Both the position numbers and the translations under genes were made by a program. Source: Pseudonocardia sediminis (GTDB lineage: Bacteria > Actinomycetota > Actinomycetes > Mycobacteriales > Pseudonocardiaceae). Taken from it: a stretch of 64,000 nucleotides of DNA. A model generated the notes under the pieces. The model made no database searches. It saw only the letters and a program-made list of their open reading frames with translations, and was not told the origin of the DNA. The stretch lies in assembly GCF_004217185.1 (NCBI RefSeq), contig NZ_SHKL01000001.1, positions 867,001-931,000 on the forward strand, given 5' to 3'. Shown in pieces: positions 15,524 to 25,958 of the stretch (positions are counted from its first letter, which is position 1; every line of letters starts with the position of its first letter).

Positions 15524-16518
15524 CGCGGTCCCTCCGTCAGCCGGGCGAACAGCTCCTCCAGCCGCGCGGCGGGCCGGGCGACCGCGTGCACGGCGACGCC
15601 GGAGTGGACCAGCAGTGCGACGACGTCCGGGGCGGGCGGCCCGGGCGCGACGTGCACCTGCGGACCGGGCCCGCCGCCGATCCCGCCGCCGATCTCCGCG
15701 TCGATCCCGGCGCCCTGCAGCGCGTGCACCGCGCGGGCGGTGTCCGGCGTGGTGACCATAAGGGCGCCCGGGCCGGAGTCGAGCAGGGTGCGCAGCTCAC
15801 CGGAGGCGACCAGGCGCCCGGACTGCAGCACCGCGACGTGCGAGCAGGTCGCCTCGATCTCGCTGAGCAGGTGCGAGCTGACCACGACCGTCGCCCCGGC
15901 CGCGTTCATCTCGGCGATGATCTGCCGGACGTCGCGTGTGCCGGCCGGGTCGAGGCCGTTCGTCGGCTCGTCGAGGACGACGAGGCGGCGGCGCACCAGC
16001 AGCGGCACGGCCAGGCCGAGGCGCTGCTTCATGCCGAGCGAGTAGTCGCGGTAGCGGCGGTCCGCGGCCTCGTCGAGCCCGACGCGGCGCAGCGTGGCCC
16101 GCACGGCGCCGGGGATCCGCGGGGTGTCGAGCAGCGGCTCCGCGGCGGCGATCCGCGTCAGGTTGGCCCGCCCGGTCAGGTGCGGGTGGAACGCCGGGCC
16201 CTCGATCATCGCCCCGACGTGCGGCAGCACCTCGTGCGCGAGGTCGGGGACCCGCCGTCCGAGCAGCTCCACCGCGCCGGAGGTGGGCCGGACGAGACCG
16301 AGCAGCATCCGCATCAACGTCGTCTTGCCCGAGCCGTTCGGGCCGAGCAGCCCGAGCACGGCGCCCATCGGGATGTCGAGGTCCACCCCGTCGACGGCGA
16401 CGACCGGCCCGAACGCGCGGCGCAGTCCGATCGTCCGCGCGGCGGCCGGGCGGGGGACGGTGCCCGGATCGCGCAGCGCGGCGCCCGCGGCGGGGTCGGT
16501 CGAGTACACGCCGCTCAT
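15520..16518 (-). CDS. ABC transporter ATP-binding protein
   Basis: A 332-residue ATPase of the CcmA/DrrA-like ABC exporter group. Walker A GPNGSGKT is at 59-66, the signature YSLGMKQRLGLA near residue 165, and Walker B VVLDEPTNGLDPAGT near 185, followed by the switch histidine in SSHLLSEIE. A C-terminal extension of about 90 residues, Gly- and Pro-rich in its middle, is typical of exporters that carry an accessory domain. The ATG at 16518 leaves 109 bp to the divergent Nudix gene. Its partner is the permease immediately downstream. Confidence 0.85.
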   Translation of the reverse strand: MSGVYSTDPAAGAALRDPGTVPRPAAARTIGLRRAFGPVVAVDGVDLDIPMGAVLGLLGPNGSGKTTLMRMLLGLVRPTSGAVELLGRRVPDLAHEVLPHVGAMIEGPAFHPHLTGRANLTRIAAAEPLLDTPRIPGAVRATLRRVGLDEAADRRYRDYSLGMKQRLGLAVPLLVRRRLVVLDEPTNGLDPAGTRDVRQIIAEMNAAGATVVVSSHLLSEIEATCSHVAVLQSGRLVASGELRTLLDSGPGALMVTTPDTARAVHALQGAGIDAEIGGGIGGGPGPQVHVAPGPPAPDVVALLVHSGVAVHAVARPAARLEELFARLTEGPR

Positions 16519-16627
16519 GCTGACGACCGGTCGTCGTCTGCGGGCCGGTTCGGGGAGATTGGCGCCCGTCGGCCCGGCCGGGGCGGAGTTCGGCGGGACC
16601 CGCCCGGCGCTGGCACGATCACGGTCC

Positions 16628-17464
16628 GTGCCGGTGCTGCGTTCCACGTCCGTGATCGACGCCCCGCGGCGCACCGTCGCCGGCCTGCTCCGCGACACCG
16701 GGGCCGCGGCCGCGGCGATCGCCCGGGTCGGGGTCGTGTTCACCTCGCCGGTCCGGCTGCTGGTGGCCGGCGACGAGATCCGGGTCGGGCTGCCGGGACG
16801 GCTCGGGCGGTTCGCGGCCTGCCGGACCCGGATCAGCCGTGCCGACGCCGGCGGCCTGTGGTCGGAGCTCTCCCGTGGCCCGGCGGCGGCGCTGCGGCAC
16901 GCGACGACCCTGACCGGGCCGGAGCAGGGACCGACCACCGTCACCGACGAGATGACCTGGACCAGCCCGTTCGGCCGGCTCGGCCAGATCGCCGACCCGG
17001 TGCTGAGGCGGTTCGGCCGCCGCGTGCTCGACGCCCGCGGTGCCGTCCTCGCCGAGCGGGCCGCGCTGCTGGGCCGGGCACCGGTCGTGGTCGGGGCGGC
17101 ACTGGTCCGCGACGGCCGGGTGCTCGCCGCGTGCCGTTCCTACCCGCCGGAGCTGGCCGGGCGCTGGGAGGTGCCCGGCGGCGGCGTCGAGGCGGGGGAG
17201 TCGGAGACCGACGCGCTGCGCCGCGAGTGCTCCGAGGAGATGGGCACCGAGGTGGTGGTCGGCGAGCGGGTGGGGACCGACCTGCCGATCGGACGGCGGG
17301 TGCTGCGTGTGTACCGCGCCGAGCTCGCTCCCGGCGCACCGGAGCCGCAGGCCCGCGAGCACCGTGAGCTGCGGTGGGTCGGCGCCGCCGAGCTCGCCGC
17401 GCTGGCCTGGCTCGACGCCGACCGCGCCCTGCTCGACGACCTGCGCGCGCTCCTGGACGGTTGA
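16628..17464 (+). CDS. SRPBCC-Nudix fusion protein
   Basis: A 278-residue two-domain protein. Residues about 14-145 look like an SRPBCC/START-like ligand-binding domain ending in VTDEMTWTSPFGRLGQIAD-VLRR-GRRVLDAR. Residues about 153-278 are a Nudix hydrolase with the box at 185-207: G185, E191, R199-E200, E203-E204 and G206 match GX5EX7REUXEEXGU. The Nudix half resembles MutT-like 8-oxo-dGTP or NTP pyrophosphohydrolases (VVVGAALVRDGRVLAACR-YPP-LAGRWE). Start GTG 16628. The fusion suggests a hydrophobic ligand couples to nucleotide hydrolysis, which is inference. Confidence 0.75.
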   Translation: MPVLRSTSVIDAPRRTVAGLLRDTGAAAAAIARVGVVFTSPVRLLVAGDEIRVGLPGRLGRFAACRTRISRADAGGLWSELSRGPAAALRHATTLTGPEQGPTTVTDEMTWTSPFGRLGQIADPVLRRFGRRVLDARGAVLAERAALLGRAPVVVGAALVRDGRVLAACRSYPPELAGRWEVPGGGVEAGESETDALRRECSEEMGTEVVVGERVGTDLPIGRRVLRVYRAELAPGAPEPQAREHRELRWVGAAELAALAWLDADRALLDDLRALLDG

Positions 17465-17560
17465 GCCCACGACGGGTCGGGACGGCCGCGGCGGGCGGTT
17501 CCCGATCGAAGATCTTGTAGATCGGTGGAACCGGATCGCCCCGGGCGCGGTCCAATCCGT

Positions 17561-18472
17561 ATGAGCGACATCGAGGGTGGGCTGCAGGCGACGCTGCTGC
17601 GTCAGGCCGGTGTGATCACGCGGGACCAGGCGCGGGCGACGGGCCTGTCCTCCGACGCCGTCGACCGGCGGCTGGCGACACGTCGCTGGCATCCGGTGCA
17701 CCCCCGCGTCTACCGCGACGGCGGGTTCGACGACACCGACGAGGCACGGGTGCGCGCCGCCCTGGCCTGGGCCGGGGAGGGCGCCGTCCTCAGCGGTGCG
17801 GCGGCGGCCTGGTGGCAGGGGCTGGTGGCGGAAGCGCCCGCGGTGGTCGGGGTGACGGTGCCCCGGCGGCGCTGCCCGCGTCCGCGCCCCGGGGTCTCGG
17901 TCCGGCGCCGCGAGCTCGACGGCGCCGACGTCCGGACCGTGCGCGGGATCCGGGTCACGGCACCGGCGCTCACCGTGCTGGAGACCGCCGTCGAGCGGGG
18001 TGGTGACGGTCCGGCGTTCCTGGACCGGGCGCTGGCGGGGCGGATGCCGGTCGACGACCTCGCCGCCGCGCACGCCCGCAACCTCGGCGCGCACGGGTCG
18101 TCGACGGCGGGCCGGCTGCTCGCCGACGCGGCGCGGCGTGCGGTGGCCGCGGCCGAGCACCGCTTGTGCGGGCTGCTGCGCTCGGCCGGGGTGGGTGGGT
18201 GGGCCCGCGACCACACCGTCGCCGGGCTGCGCCTGGACCTGGCGTTCCCGGCCGTGCGGGTGACCGTCGCCGTGCACGACCGGACGGTCCCGCGCGACCC
18301 GGAACGCGACGCCGAGGACCGCTGGCGGCGCGCGGTGCTGCGCCGGCAGGGCTGGCGGATGCTGCTCGTCGACCCCGGCGAGCTGACGGCCCGTCCGGCC
18401 GGTGTGCTGGAGGAGATCCTGCGCGCCGTGTCCGATGGCCCGACCGCCCCGGCCGGTGCCGCCGCGAGCTGA
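17561..18472 (+). CDS. AbiEi-like protein with degenerate DUF559 nuclease domain
   Basis: A 303-residue protein. The N-terminus (LLRQAGVITRDQARATGLSSDAVDRRL) is the winged-helix start of AbiEi-type antitoxin domains. The C-terminal part (about 205-290) follows the DUF559/Vsr-like PD-(D/E)xK pattern: LRLDLAFPAVRVTVAVHD and a late DAEDRWRRAVLRRQGWRML. The glutamate usually found just before the D of the core strand (IEVDG) is replaced by AVHD here, so nuclease activity is doubtful. No AbiEii toxin lies beside it. Such orphans are common in actinobacteria. Confidence 0.6.
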   Translation: MSDIEGGLQATLLRQAGVITRDQARATGLSSDAVDRRLATRRWHPVHPRVYRDGGFDDTDEARVRAALAWAGEGAVLSGAAAAWWQGLVAEAPAVVGVTVPRRRCPRPRPGVSVRRRELDGADVRTVRGIRVTAPALTVLETAVERGGDGPAFLDRALAGRMPVDDLAAAHARNLGAHGSSTAGRLLADAARRAVAAAEHRLCGLLRSAGVGGWARDHTVAGLRLDLAFPAVRVTVAVHDRTVPRDPERDAEDRWRRAVLRRQGWRMLLVDPGELTARPAGVLEEILRAVSDGPTAPAGAAAS

Positions 18473-18771
18473 GGCGCGTTCACGATCGCGAACGGCTGGG
18501 GGAGAACCCGGGGAGGTGAGATCGGGGTGAGAACGACCGCTGAGGGTCACCCGACAGTGTGATTCCGGTCATGCCGGATGTGAACGACGGATGACGGGGC
18601 GCAGGATGCGGGGACGCCGCCGGCGACGTCGCGAGCGGTCACGATGACGCGTGCCCGCACCCGTCACCGTCACGGGGCGCGCGGGCGCCACACCGGAGCC
18701 GCGCGGACGGGCCTGCACTCGACCCGGCCGTATCGGCGCAGGTCGGAGCGCAGGACGAGGGTCCGCAGGAC
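18473..18771. other. Non-coding gap with no recognised element
   Basis: A 299-bp gap between the AbiEi-like gene and the small Cys-rich gene. Apart from a short imperfect palindrome (GTTCACGATCGCGAAC, 18479-18494) I see no gene, tRNA or repeat in it. Confidence 0.5.
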
Positions 18772-18921
18772 TCAGTAGATCCGCGCGGCCTTGACCGCCC
18801 GGGTGAGCTCCTTACCGCTGAGCCCCTTGCTGTCGATCTTCTGCAGCCGCAGGGCCACGACCGGACAGTTCTTGCATCGTTTCGGTTTGGACCGACAGCA
18901 CTTCTTCTTCACCTTGCCCAT
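18772..18921 (-). CDS. Small Lys/Cys-rich conserved protein, divergent from typA
   Basis: A 49-residue frame from ATG 18921 to TGA 18772 starts MGKVKKKCCRSKPKRCKNC and ends VKAARIY. It is strongly basic and has four cysteines, C8, C9, C16 and C19, which could bind a metal. GGTC-rich leader; no clear Shine-Dalgarno. Short MGKVKKKCC proteins next to typA recur in actinobacteria in my memory, which supports a real gene despite its size. Function unknown; a ribosome- or zinc-linked role would be guesswork. Confidence 0.65.
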   Translation of the reverse strand: MGKVKKKCCRSKPKRCKNCPVVALRLQKIDSKGLSGKELTRAVKAARIY

Positions 18922-18984
18922 GACGAGGTCAGCCTAAGCTGACCGCAGCGGGGAGTCCATGGTTGCGCCGGGATACCGTGTGTT

Positions 18985-20937
<1,953 letters not shown>

Positions 20938-20962
20938 CGCGGGGTACGCGACGCACGACGAC

Positions 20963-20996
20963 ACGGAACGGCCGGGGTGCACCCCGGCCGTTCCGT
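20963..20996 (+). terminator. Terminator hairpin after typA
   Basis: A perfect 15-bp stem (20963-20977 with 20982-20996) and a 4-nt TGCA loop follow typA by 25 bp. There is no clear T-run, as is usual for actinobacterial terminators. Confidence 0.8.
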
Positions 20997-21019
20997 CGTC
21001 TGCGGGGATACTGCGTCCT

Positions 21020-22843
21020 GTGATCGCCCGTCGTCCCGCTCGGTTGCTCCTGCTGGCCGTCCTGCTGGCCGTGCTCGCGGGATGCTCCGCGGACCCGATC
21101 CCGGCCCCCGCGCCGGCCCCGCCGCCGCCGACCACGCCGATCACCACCCCGACCCAGGTGATCGCCGGCGTGGACGACATCGGACCGGGCTTCAACCCGC
21201 ACCTGCGGGCCCACCAGTCCCCGGTGACGACGGCGATCGCGACCCTCGCCCTGCCGTCGGTCTTCCGGCCCGACGCGAACGGTGCGCTGCAGCTCGACCC
21301 GACCGTGGCCACGAGCGCGAAGGTGACCTCGGAGAACCCGTTCACCGTGAGCTACGAGCTCAACGTCGCGGCCTCCTGGTCGTCCGGGGCGCCGATCGCG
21401 GCCGAGGACTTCGTCTACCTCTGGCAGCAGATGCGGACCCAGCCCGGGACGATCGGGGCGGCCGGCTACCGGGCGATCTCCGACGTCCGCTCGCGGGCCG
21501 GCGGCAAGGCCGTCGACGTCGTGTTCGACGAGCCGTACCCGCACTGGCAGGAGCTGTTCTCCGGCCTGCTCCCGGCGCACATCCTCAAGGACGCCCCGGG
21601 CGGCTGGACCGGCCCGCTGATCAACGGCGTGCCCGCGTCCGGCGGCCCGTTCCGGGTGATGAGCGTGGACCGGGTCCGCGGCGAGATCCTGCTGGCCCGC
21701 AGCGACCCGTACTGGGCGACACCGGCCGTCGTCGACGAGATGATCCTGCGCCGGATCGACCCGGCGGTGCTGCCGACCGCGCTGGCGAACCACGACGTCG
21801 ACCTCGCCCTGCCGGACGCGCGCCCCGAGGTCACGCGGGCCCTGGCCGCCCTGGCCACCCCGCCGACCGTGCAGCGAGCGCCGCGCCCGGCCGTGCAGCA
21901 GCTGGCGCTGCGGACCGGTGGCGGCGTGCTCGCCGACCCACGGGTCCGGCAGGGCGTCGCGGCCACCCTGAACCGGGAGGCGATCCGGGCCGCAGTCGCG
22001 CCGCAGGCCGTCCCGGTGGACGCGTTCGGCGCCGCGCCGTCGGACACCGGGTACGTGGCGAGCGCCCCCGCCGGCGCCCCGGCCCGCCCCGATCCGGCCG
22101 CGGCCGCGGCGGCGTTCGGCGGGGCCGGGTACGTACGCGGTGGCAACGGCACCTGGCAGCTCGCCGGGCGCCCGCTGAGCGTCGTGGTGGGTGCGGCCGC
22201 GGAACGGCCCGAGGACGTCCGGGTGGCCCAGACGGTGGCCGCGCAGCTGCGCGCCGGCGGCGTCGCCGCGACCGTCGCCGCACCGCCCGCGGCGGACCTG
22301 TTCAGCCAGTCCACGGTCGTCCCGACCGCCCCCACGACCACGCCGACCCCGGCTCCCGGCGGGGCCGGCCCGGCTCCGACGACGGCACCGTCCACGCCCG
22401 CCCCGTCGACCCCGACGTCGACCTCCGCCGCGCCGACGACGGCGGGGGCGCCCACGACGAGTGCCGCCCCGACCACGCCGGTCGCGGTCGACGTGCTGGT
22501 CGCGCCCCGCGAGGCCACCGGCGCGGTCGGCCCGCGTCTGGACTCCGACTACGGCTGCCCGGCCGCGGGCGTCCCGGCCGACTCGCCGGCGTCGTCCTGC
22601 TTCCCGGCGCTGCAGCCGTTGCTCGACCAGCTCCGGGCCGGGCCCGCCGACCCGGCGACGGTCGCCGACGCCGAGCGGATCCTGTGGACCCAGCTGCCCG
22701 CCCTGCCGCTCTACCAGTCGCAGGGGCTGGTGGTCAGCACCCCGGCCACCGACGCGGCCACGAAGGTGCGGCCCGGGCCGCTGTCGACCGGGCCGTTCAC
22801 CGGGGCCCAGCGCTGGGCCGAGCCGGACCGTCCCGACCGCTGA
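21020..22843 (+). CDS. lpqW: LpqW-like lipoprotein, family 5 solute-binding fold
   Basis: A 607-residue lipoprotein: signal peptide with lipobox VLAGC (lipidated C22), a Pro-rich linker (28-45), then an oligopeptide-binding-protein fold (SBP_bac_5). Directly after typA, this is the position of M. tuberculosis lpqW (Rv1166), which regulates lipoarabinomannan and PIM synthesis rather than transport. A long Thr/Pro/Ala-rich insert (about residues 434-492) interrupts the C-terminal lobe. The GTG at 21020 lies 7 nt after a GATACT hexamer. No permease of its own; the operon downstream has its own binding protein. Role by synteny. Confidence 0.75.
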   Translation: MIARRPARLLLLAVLLAVLAGCSADPIPAPAPAPPPPTTPITTPTQVIAGVDDIGPGFNPHLRAHQSPVTTAIATLALPSVFRPDANGALQLDPTVATSAKVTSENPFTVSYELNVAASWSSGAPIAAEDFVYLWQQMRTQPGTIGAAGYRAISDVRSRAGGKAVDVVFDEPYPHWQELFSGLLPAHILKDAPGGWTGPLINGVPASGGPFRVMSVDRVRGEILLARSDPYWATPAVVDEMILRRIDPAVLPTALANHDVDLALPDARPEVTRALAALATPPTVQRAPRPAVQQLALRTGGGVLADPRVRQGVAATLNREAIRAAVAPQAVPVDAFGAAPSDTGYVASAPAGAPARPDPAAAAAAFGGAGYVRGGNGTWQLAGRPLSVVVGAAAERPEDVRVAQTVAAQLRAGGVAATVAAPPAADLFSQSTVVPTAPTTTPTPAPGGAGPAPTTAPSTPAPSTPTSTSAAPTTAGAPTTSAAPTTPVAVDVLVAPREATGAVGPRLDSDYGCPAAGVPADSPASSCFPALQPLLDQLRAGPADPATVADAERILWTQLPALPLYQSQGLVVSTPATDAATKVRPGPLSTGPFTGAQRWAEPDRPDR

Positions 22844-22844
22844 C

Positions 22845-22868
22845 CCGGCCGCCCGGCCGGGCGGCCGG
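22845..22868. terminator. GC-rich perfect palindrome after lpqW
   Basis: A 24-bp perfect palindrome of only G and C starts 2 bp after the lpqW stop. Folded as RNA it gives a 10-bp stem with a tight loop and can act as a terminator. Confidence 0.6.
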
Positions 22869-23105
22869 CGGTCGGGTCGTCCGGTATGCCTGGTCGGCCC
22901 GTTGTCACACTCGGCCGACCACGCGACCCCGTTACGTCGCCCGTCGGTCACCCTTTGGTCACGATCGCCCGCAGGTCTCGTGCTGGGGGAGAGAGGTTCC
23001 TAGCGTGCGTCGGGGCGAGTTACCCGGCAGTACATCCGGGAGCCCGCCCGAGTCCTGAACGGGCGCCGCACCGGGCGCCCTCCGAACCGAGAGGCACGCT
23101 GGAAC

Positions 23106-24839
23106 ATGAGGGGAACCAAGGCGGCAGTCGCCGTCGCTGTGGGGGGAGCCGTCACGCTGCTGTTGAGCGCGTGCGGTGGAGGCGGCGGGGGCGGCAGCGC
23201 CCTGGCCAGCGGTAATCTCGCGGACTGCCCGACGAACCTGAACGCATGCAACACGGTCCCGGCGGACCAGGTTCAGCAGGGAGGGCAGATCACGTTCGCG
23301 ATCGAGAAGAACATCGACAACTGGAACGTGATCTCGTCCGAGGGCAACGTGTTCGAGACGGGCATGGCGACGAAGGCGTTCCTGCCCTACACGTTCGGCA
23401 CGACGCCCGACCTCAAGTCGGCGCTGAACACGAACCTGATGGTCTCGGCGGACCAGACGAACCCGACCACGCTGGTCTACAAGATCAAGCCGAACGCGGC
23501 GTGGGACGACGGGAAGCCGATCGACGCGAACGACTTCGTCTACGGCTGGAAGGTCCAGAACCCCAAGACCTGCCCGGAGTGCGAGACGGCCGGCAACGGC
23601 GGCTACGACCAGATCACCAACGTGGTCGGGTCGGACAACGGCAAGACCGTCACGGTCACGCTGGCCAAGCCCTACACCGACTGGCAGAGCTTCTGGGGCT
23701 CCGCGGCCCCGCTCTACCCGGCGCACATCGCCGCCCAGCACGGTGACCTGAACACCCCGCAGGGCCTCGCGTCGTCGTTCACCTGGCTCGGCGCCAACGT
23801 GCCGACCTACACCGGTGGCCCGTACAAGATCCAGAACTGGCAGAACAACCAGGCGTTGACGCTGGTCCCGAACCCCAAGTGGTACGGCGACACCAAGCCG
23901 ACGCTGGAGCGTCTCGTGATGCGGGTGATCACCGACGCCACGCAGGAGCCGATCGCCCTGCAGAACAACGAGGTCCAGGTCGTCTACCCGCAGCCGCAGG
24001 TCGACATCGTCAACCAGATCCAGCAGATCCCGAACGTGTCGCAGACCCAGCAGCTCGGCCTGACCTGGGAGCACTTCGACTTCAACCTGCAGAGCGCGCC
24101 GCTCAAGGACAAGGCGCTGCGGCAGGCGCTCTACACCGCCGTGAACCGGCAGGACATCATCGCCAAGACCGTCGGGCAGTTCAACCCCGAGGTCAAGCCG
24201 CTGGACAGCCTGATGTTCCTGCCGCAGCAGCCGGAGTACAAGGACAACCTGACCGCCAGTGGGTACGGCTCCGGTGACATCGAGAAGGCCAAGCAGATCC
24301 TGACCCAGGCCGGCTACACCGGTGTCGGGACCGCGCTGGCCAAGAACGGGCAGGCGGTGCCGCCGCTGCGCATCCGCTACACCGTCGGCAACTCGATCCG
24401 CCAGAACGAGTGCGAGCTGTTCGCCCAGTACGCCAAGCAGCTGGGCGTCACCGTGAACGTCGAGCCCACCGACAGCCTCGGCAAGACCACGAGCTCCGGT
24501 GACTACGACATCATCGTGTTCGCATGGGTGCAGTCGCCGTTCCCGTACGGCGGCGCGCAGCAGCTGTGGCTGTCGAACTCCGGGTCGAACTACGGCAAGT
24601 ACCAGAACCCGAAGACCGACCAGCTGATCAACGCCGCGGCCAACAGCACCGACAAGGCGGCCGCCGGCCAGCAGCTGAACCAGGCCGACGAGATCATCCT
24701 CGGGGACGCCTACGTGCTGCCGATCTACCAGAAGCCGACGCTCCTGGCGCAGCAGAACACGGTCGCCAACGTGCGCGGCAACGCCACGCTCGACGGCCCG
24801 ATGTACAACGTCGCCGAATGGGGTCTGCGGACCCAGTAG
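23106..24839 (+). CDS. Oligopeptide ABC transporter substrate-binding lipoprotein
   Basis: A 577-residue family 5 solute-binding lipoprotein, first gene of a five-gene transporter operon. The signal peptide ends in the lipobox LLSAC (C23), followed by a poly-Gly stretch. The mature domain shows the OppA/DppA pattern (WDDGKPIDANDFVYGWK, GGPYKIQNW, PNPKWYGD, ALRQALYTAVNR). A pair of cysteines, CPEC near residue 157, is unusual. It captures peptides or similar solutes outside the membrane for the downstream permeases. Substrate not determinable. A hairpin separates it from the permease genes. Confidence 0.88.
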   Translation: MRGTKAAVAVAVGGAVTLLLSACGGGGGGGSALASGNLADCPTNLNACNTVPADQVQQGGQITFAIEKNIDNWNVISSEGNVFETGMATKAFLPYTFGTTPDLKSALNTNLMVSADQTNPTTLVYKIKPNAAWDDGKPIDANDFVYGWKVQNPKTCPECETAGNGGYDQITNVVGSDNGKTVTVTLAKPYTDWQSFWGSAAPLYPAHIAAQHGDLNTPQGLASSFTWLGANVPTYTGGPYKIQNWQNNQALTLVPNPKWYGDTKPTLERLVMRVITDATQEPIALQNNEVQVVYPQPQVDIVNQIQQIPNVSQTQQLGLTWEHFDFNLQSAPLKDKALRQALYTAVNRQDIIAKTVGQFNPEVKPLDSLMFLPQQPEYKDNLTASGYGSGDIEKAKQILTQAGYTGVGTALAKNGQAVPPLRIRYTVGNSIRQNECELFAQYAKQLGVTVNVEPTDSLGKTTSSGDYDIIVFAWVQSPFPYGGAQQLWLSNSGSNYGKYQNPKTDQLINAAANSTDKAAAGQQLNQADEIILGDAYVLPIYQKPTLLAQQNTVANVRGNATLDGPMYNVAEWGLRTQ

Positions 24840-24852
24840 CACCGAGCCCGGC

Positions 24853-24885
24853 GCCCGGTCCGCGACCATCCGTCGCGGGCCGGGC
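24853..24885 (+). terminator. Intra-operon hairpin between binding protein and permease genes
   Basis: A 14-bp stem with one G-T pair (24853-24866 with 24872-24885) and a 5-nt loop follows the binding-protein gene by 13 bp. Hairpins at this point in ABC operons usually limit read-through or protect the upstream mRNA, giving more binding protein than permease. Confidence 0.6.
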
Positions 24886-24977
24886 CCTCGGCTGCTCGGG
24901 CTGCCACACTCACCCGAAGGCCTCGCGCCCGGCCACGAGCCCGGCCGGGTCACCACCACGCGTCGGAGACATCCCTG

Positions 24978-25958
24978 ATGCTCACGTATGCCCTGCGCAG
25001 GATCGTGATCTCGATCCCGGTCCTGCTCGTCTCGTCGTTCCTCGTGTTCTGGCTGGGCACGCTGTCCGGCAACCCGCTCACGCCGCTGACGGAGAAGAAC
25101 CCGCCCGCTCCGCCGAACGTGATCGCGGCCGAGACCGCCCGGCTCAACCTCGAGACGCCGCTGATCCCGCGGTACCTGTCCTGGCTCGGCGGACTGTTCA
25201 CCGGGCAGTTCGGCCCCTCGGTCATCTCCACCCAGGACATCGGGACCGAGCTCGGGACCCGGTTCTGGGTGACCATCCGGCTGGTGCTGCTGGCCATGAT
25301 CATCGCGCTGGTGCTCGCCGTCGTCGTCGGCGTCTACACCGCGGTCAAGCAGTACTCGAAGTCCGACTACACGGCGACGTTCCTGGGGTTCCTGTTCCTG
25401 GCCATGCCGTCGTTCTGGCTGGCGATCCTGCTCAAGCAGGGCGGCATCGAGCTCAACAGCGCGGTCGGCACCCAGGCCATCTACACGATCGGGGCCACGT
25501 CGATCCCGCCGCCGAGGGGGTTCTGGGCGCAGGTCGGGGACATCGCCGGGCACCTCGTGCTCCCGACGATCGCGCTCGCGCTGATCTCCTACGCGGCATG
25601 GAGCCGGTTCGTCCGGGCGTCGATGCTGGAGACGCTGAACTCCGACTACGTGCGCCTCGCCCGGTCCAAGGGCCTGTCCGGGCGGACGGTGATGGTCCGC
25701 CACGCCCTGCGCACCGCGCTCATCCCGCTGACCACGGTCACCGCGCTCGACATCGCGACCATCCTCGGTGGCGCGGTGGTCACCGAGCGGGTGTTCCAGT
25801 GGAAGGGGCTGGGCGACTTCCTGCTCGAGTCGATCAAGCGGTACGACACGTACGCGGTCTCGTCCTGGCTCCTCGTCACGGCCGTCATCGTGATCGGCTT
25901 CAACCTGCTCGCCGACCTGCTCTACGGCGTCCTCGACCCCAGGATCCGCTATGTCTGA
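24978..25958 (+). CDS. Oligopeptide ABC transporter permease, DppB/OppB type
   Basis: A 326-residue BPD-type permease with about six TM segments. The N-terminal MLTYALRRIVISIPVLLVSSFLVF is the family start, and the EAA-like coupling loop appears as NSDYVRLARSKGLSGRTVMVRHALRTALIP (read N-x-DYVR-ARAKGLS type). It forms the heterodimeric pore with the next gene product, which overlaps it by 8 nt. The ATG at 24978 has a GGAG-like GCCGGAGAC nearby (about 24964). Import of peptides is the expected role. Confidence 0.9.
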   Translation: MLTYALRRIVISIPVLLVSSFLVFWLGTLSGNPLTPLTEKNPPAPPNVIAAETARLNLETPLIPRYLSWLGGLFTGQFGPSVISTQDIGTELGTRFWVTIRLVLLAMIIALVLAVVVGVYTAVKQYSKSDYTATFLGFLFLAMPSFWLAILLKQGGIELNSAVGTQAIYTIGATSIPPPRGFWAQVGDIAGHLVLPTIALALISYAAWSRFVRASMLETLNSDYVRLARSKGLSGRTVMVRHALRTALIPLTTVTALDIATILGGAVVTERVFQWKGLGDFLLESIKRYDTYAVSSWLLVTAVIVIGFNLLADLLYGVLDPRIRYV

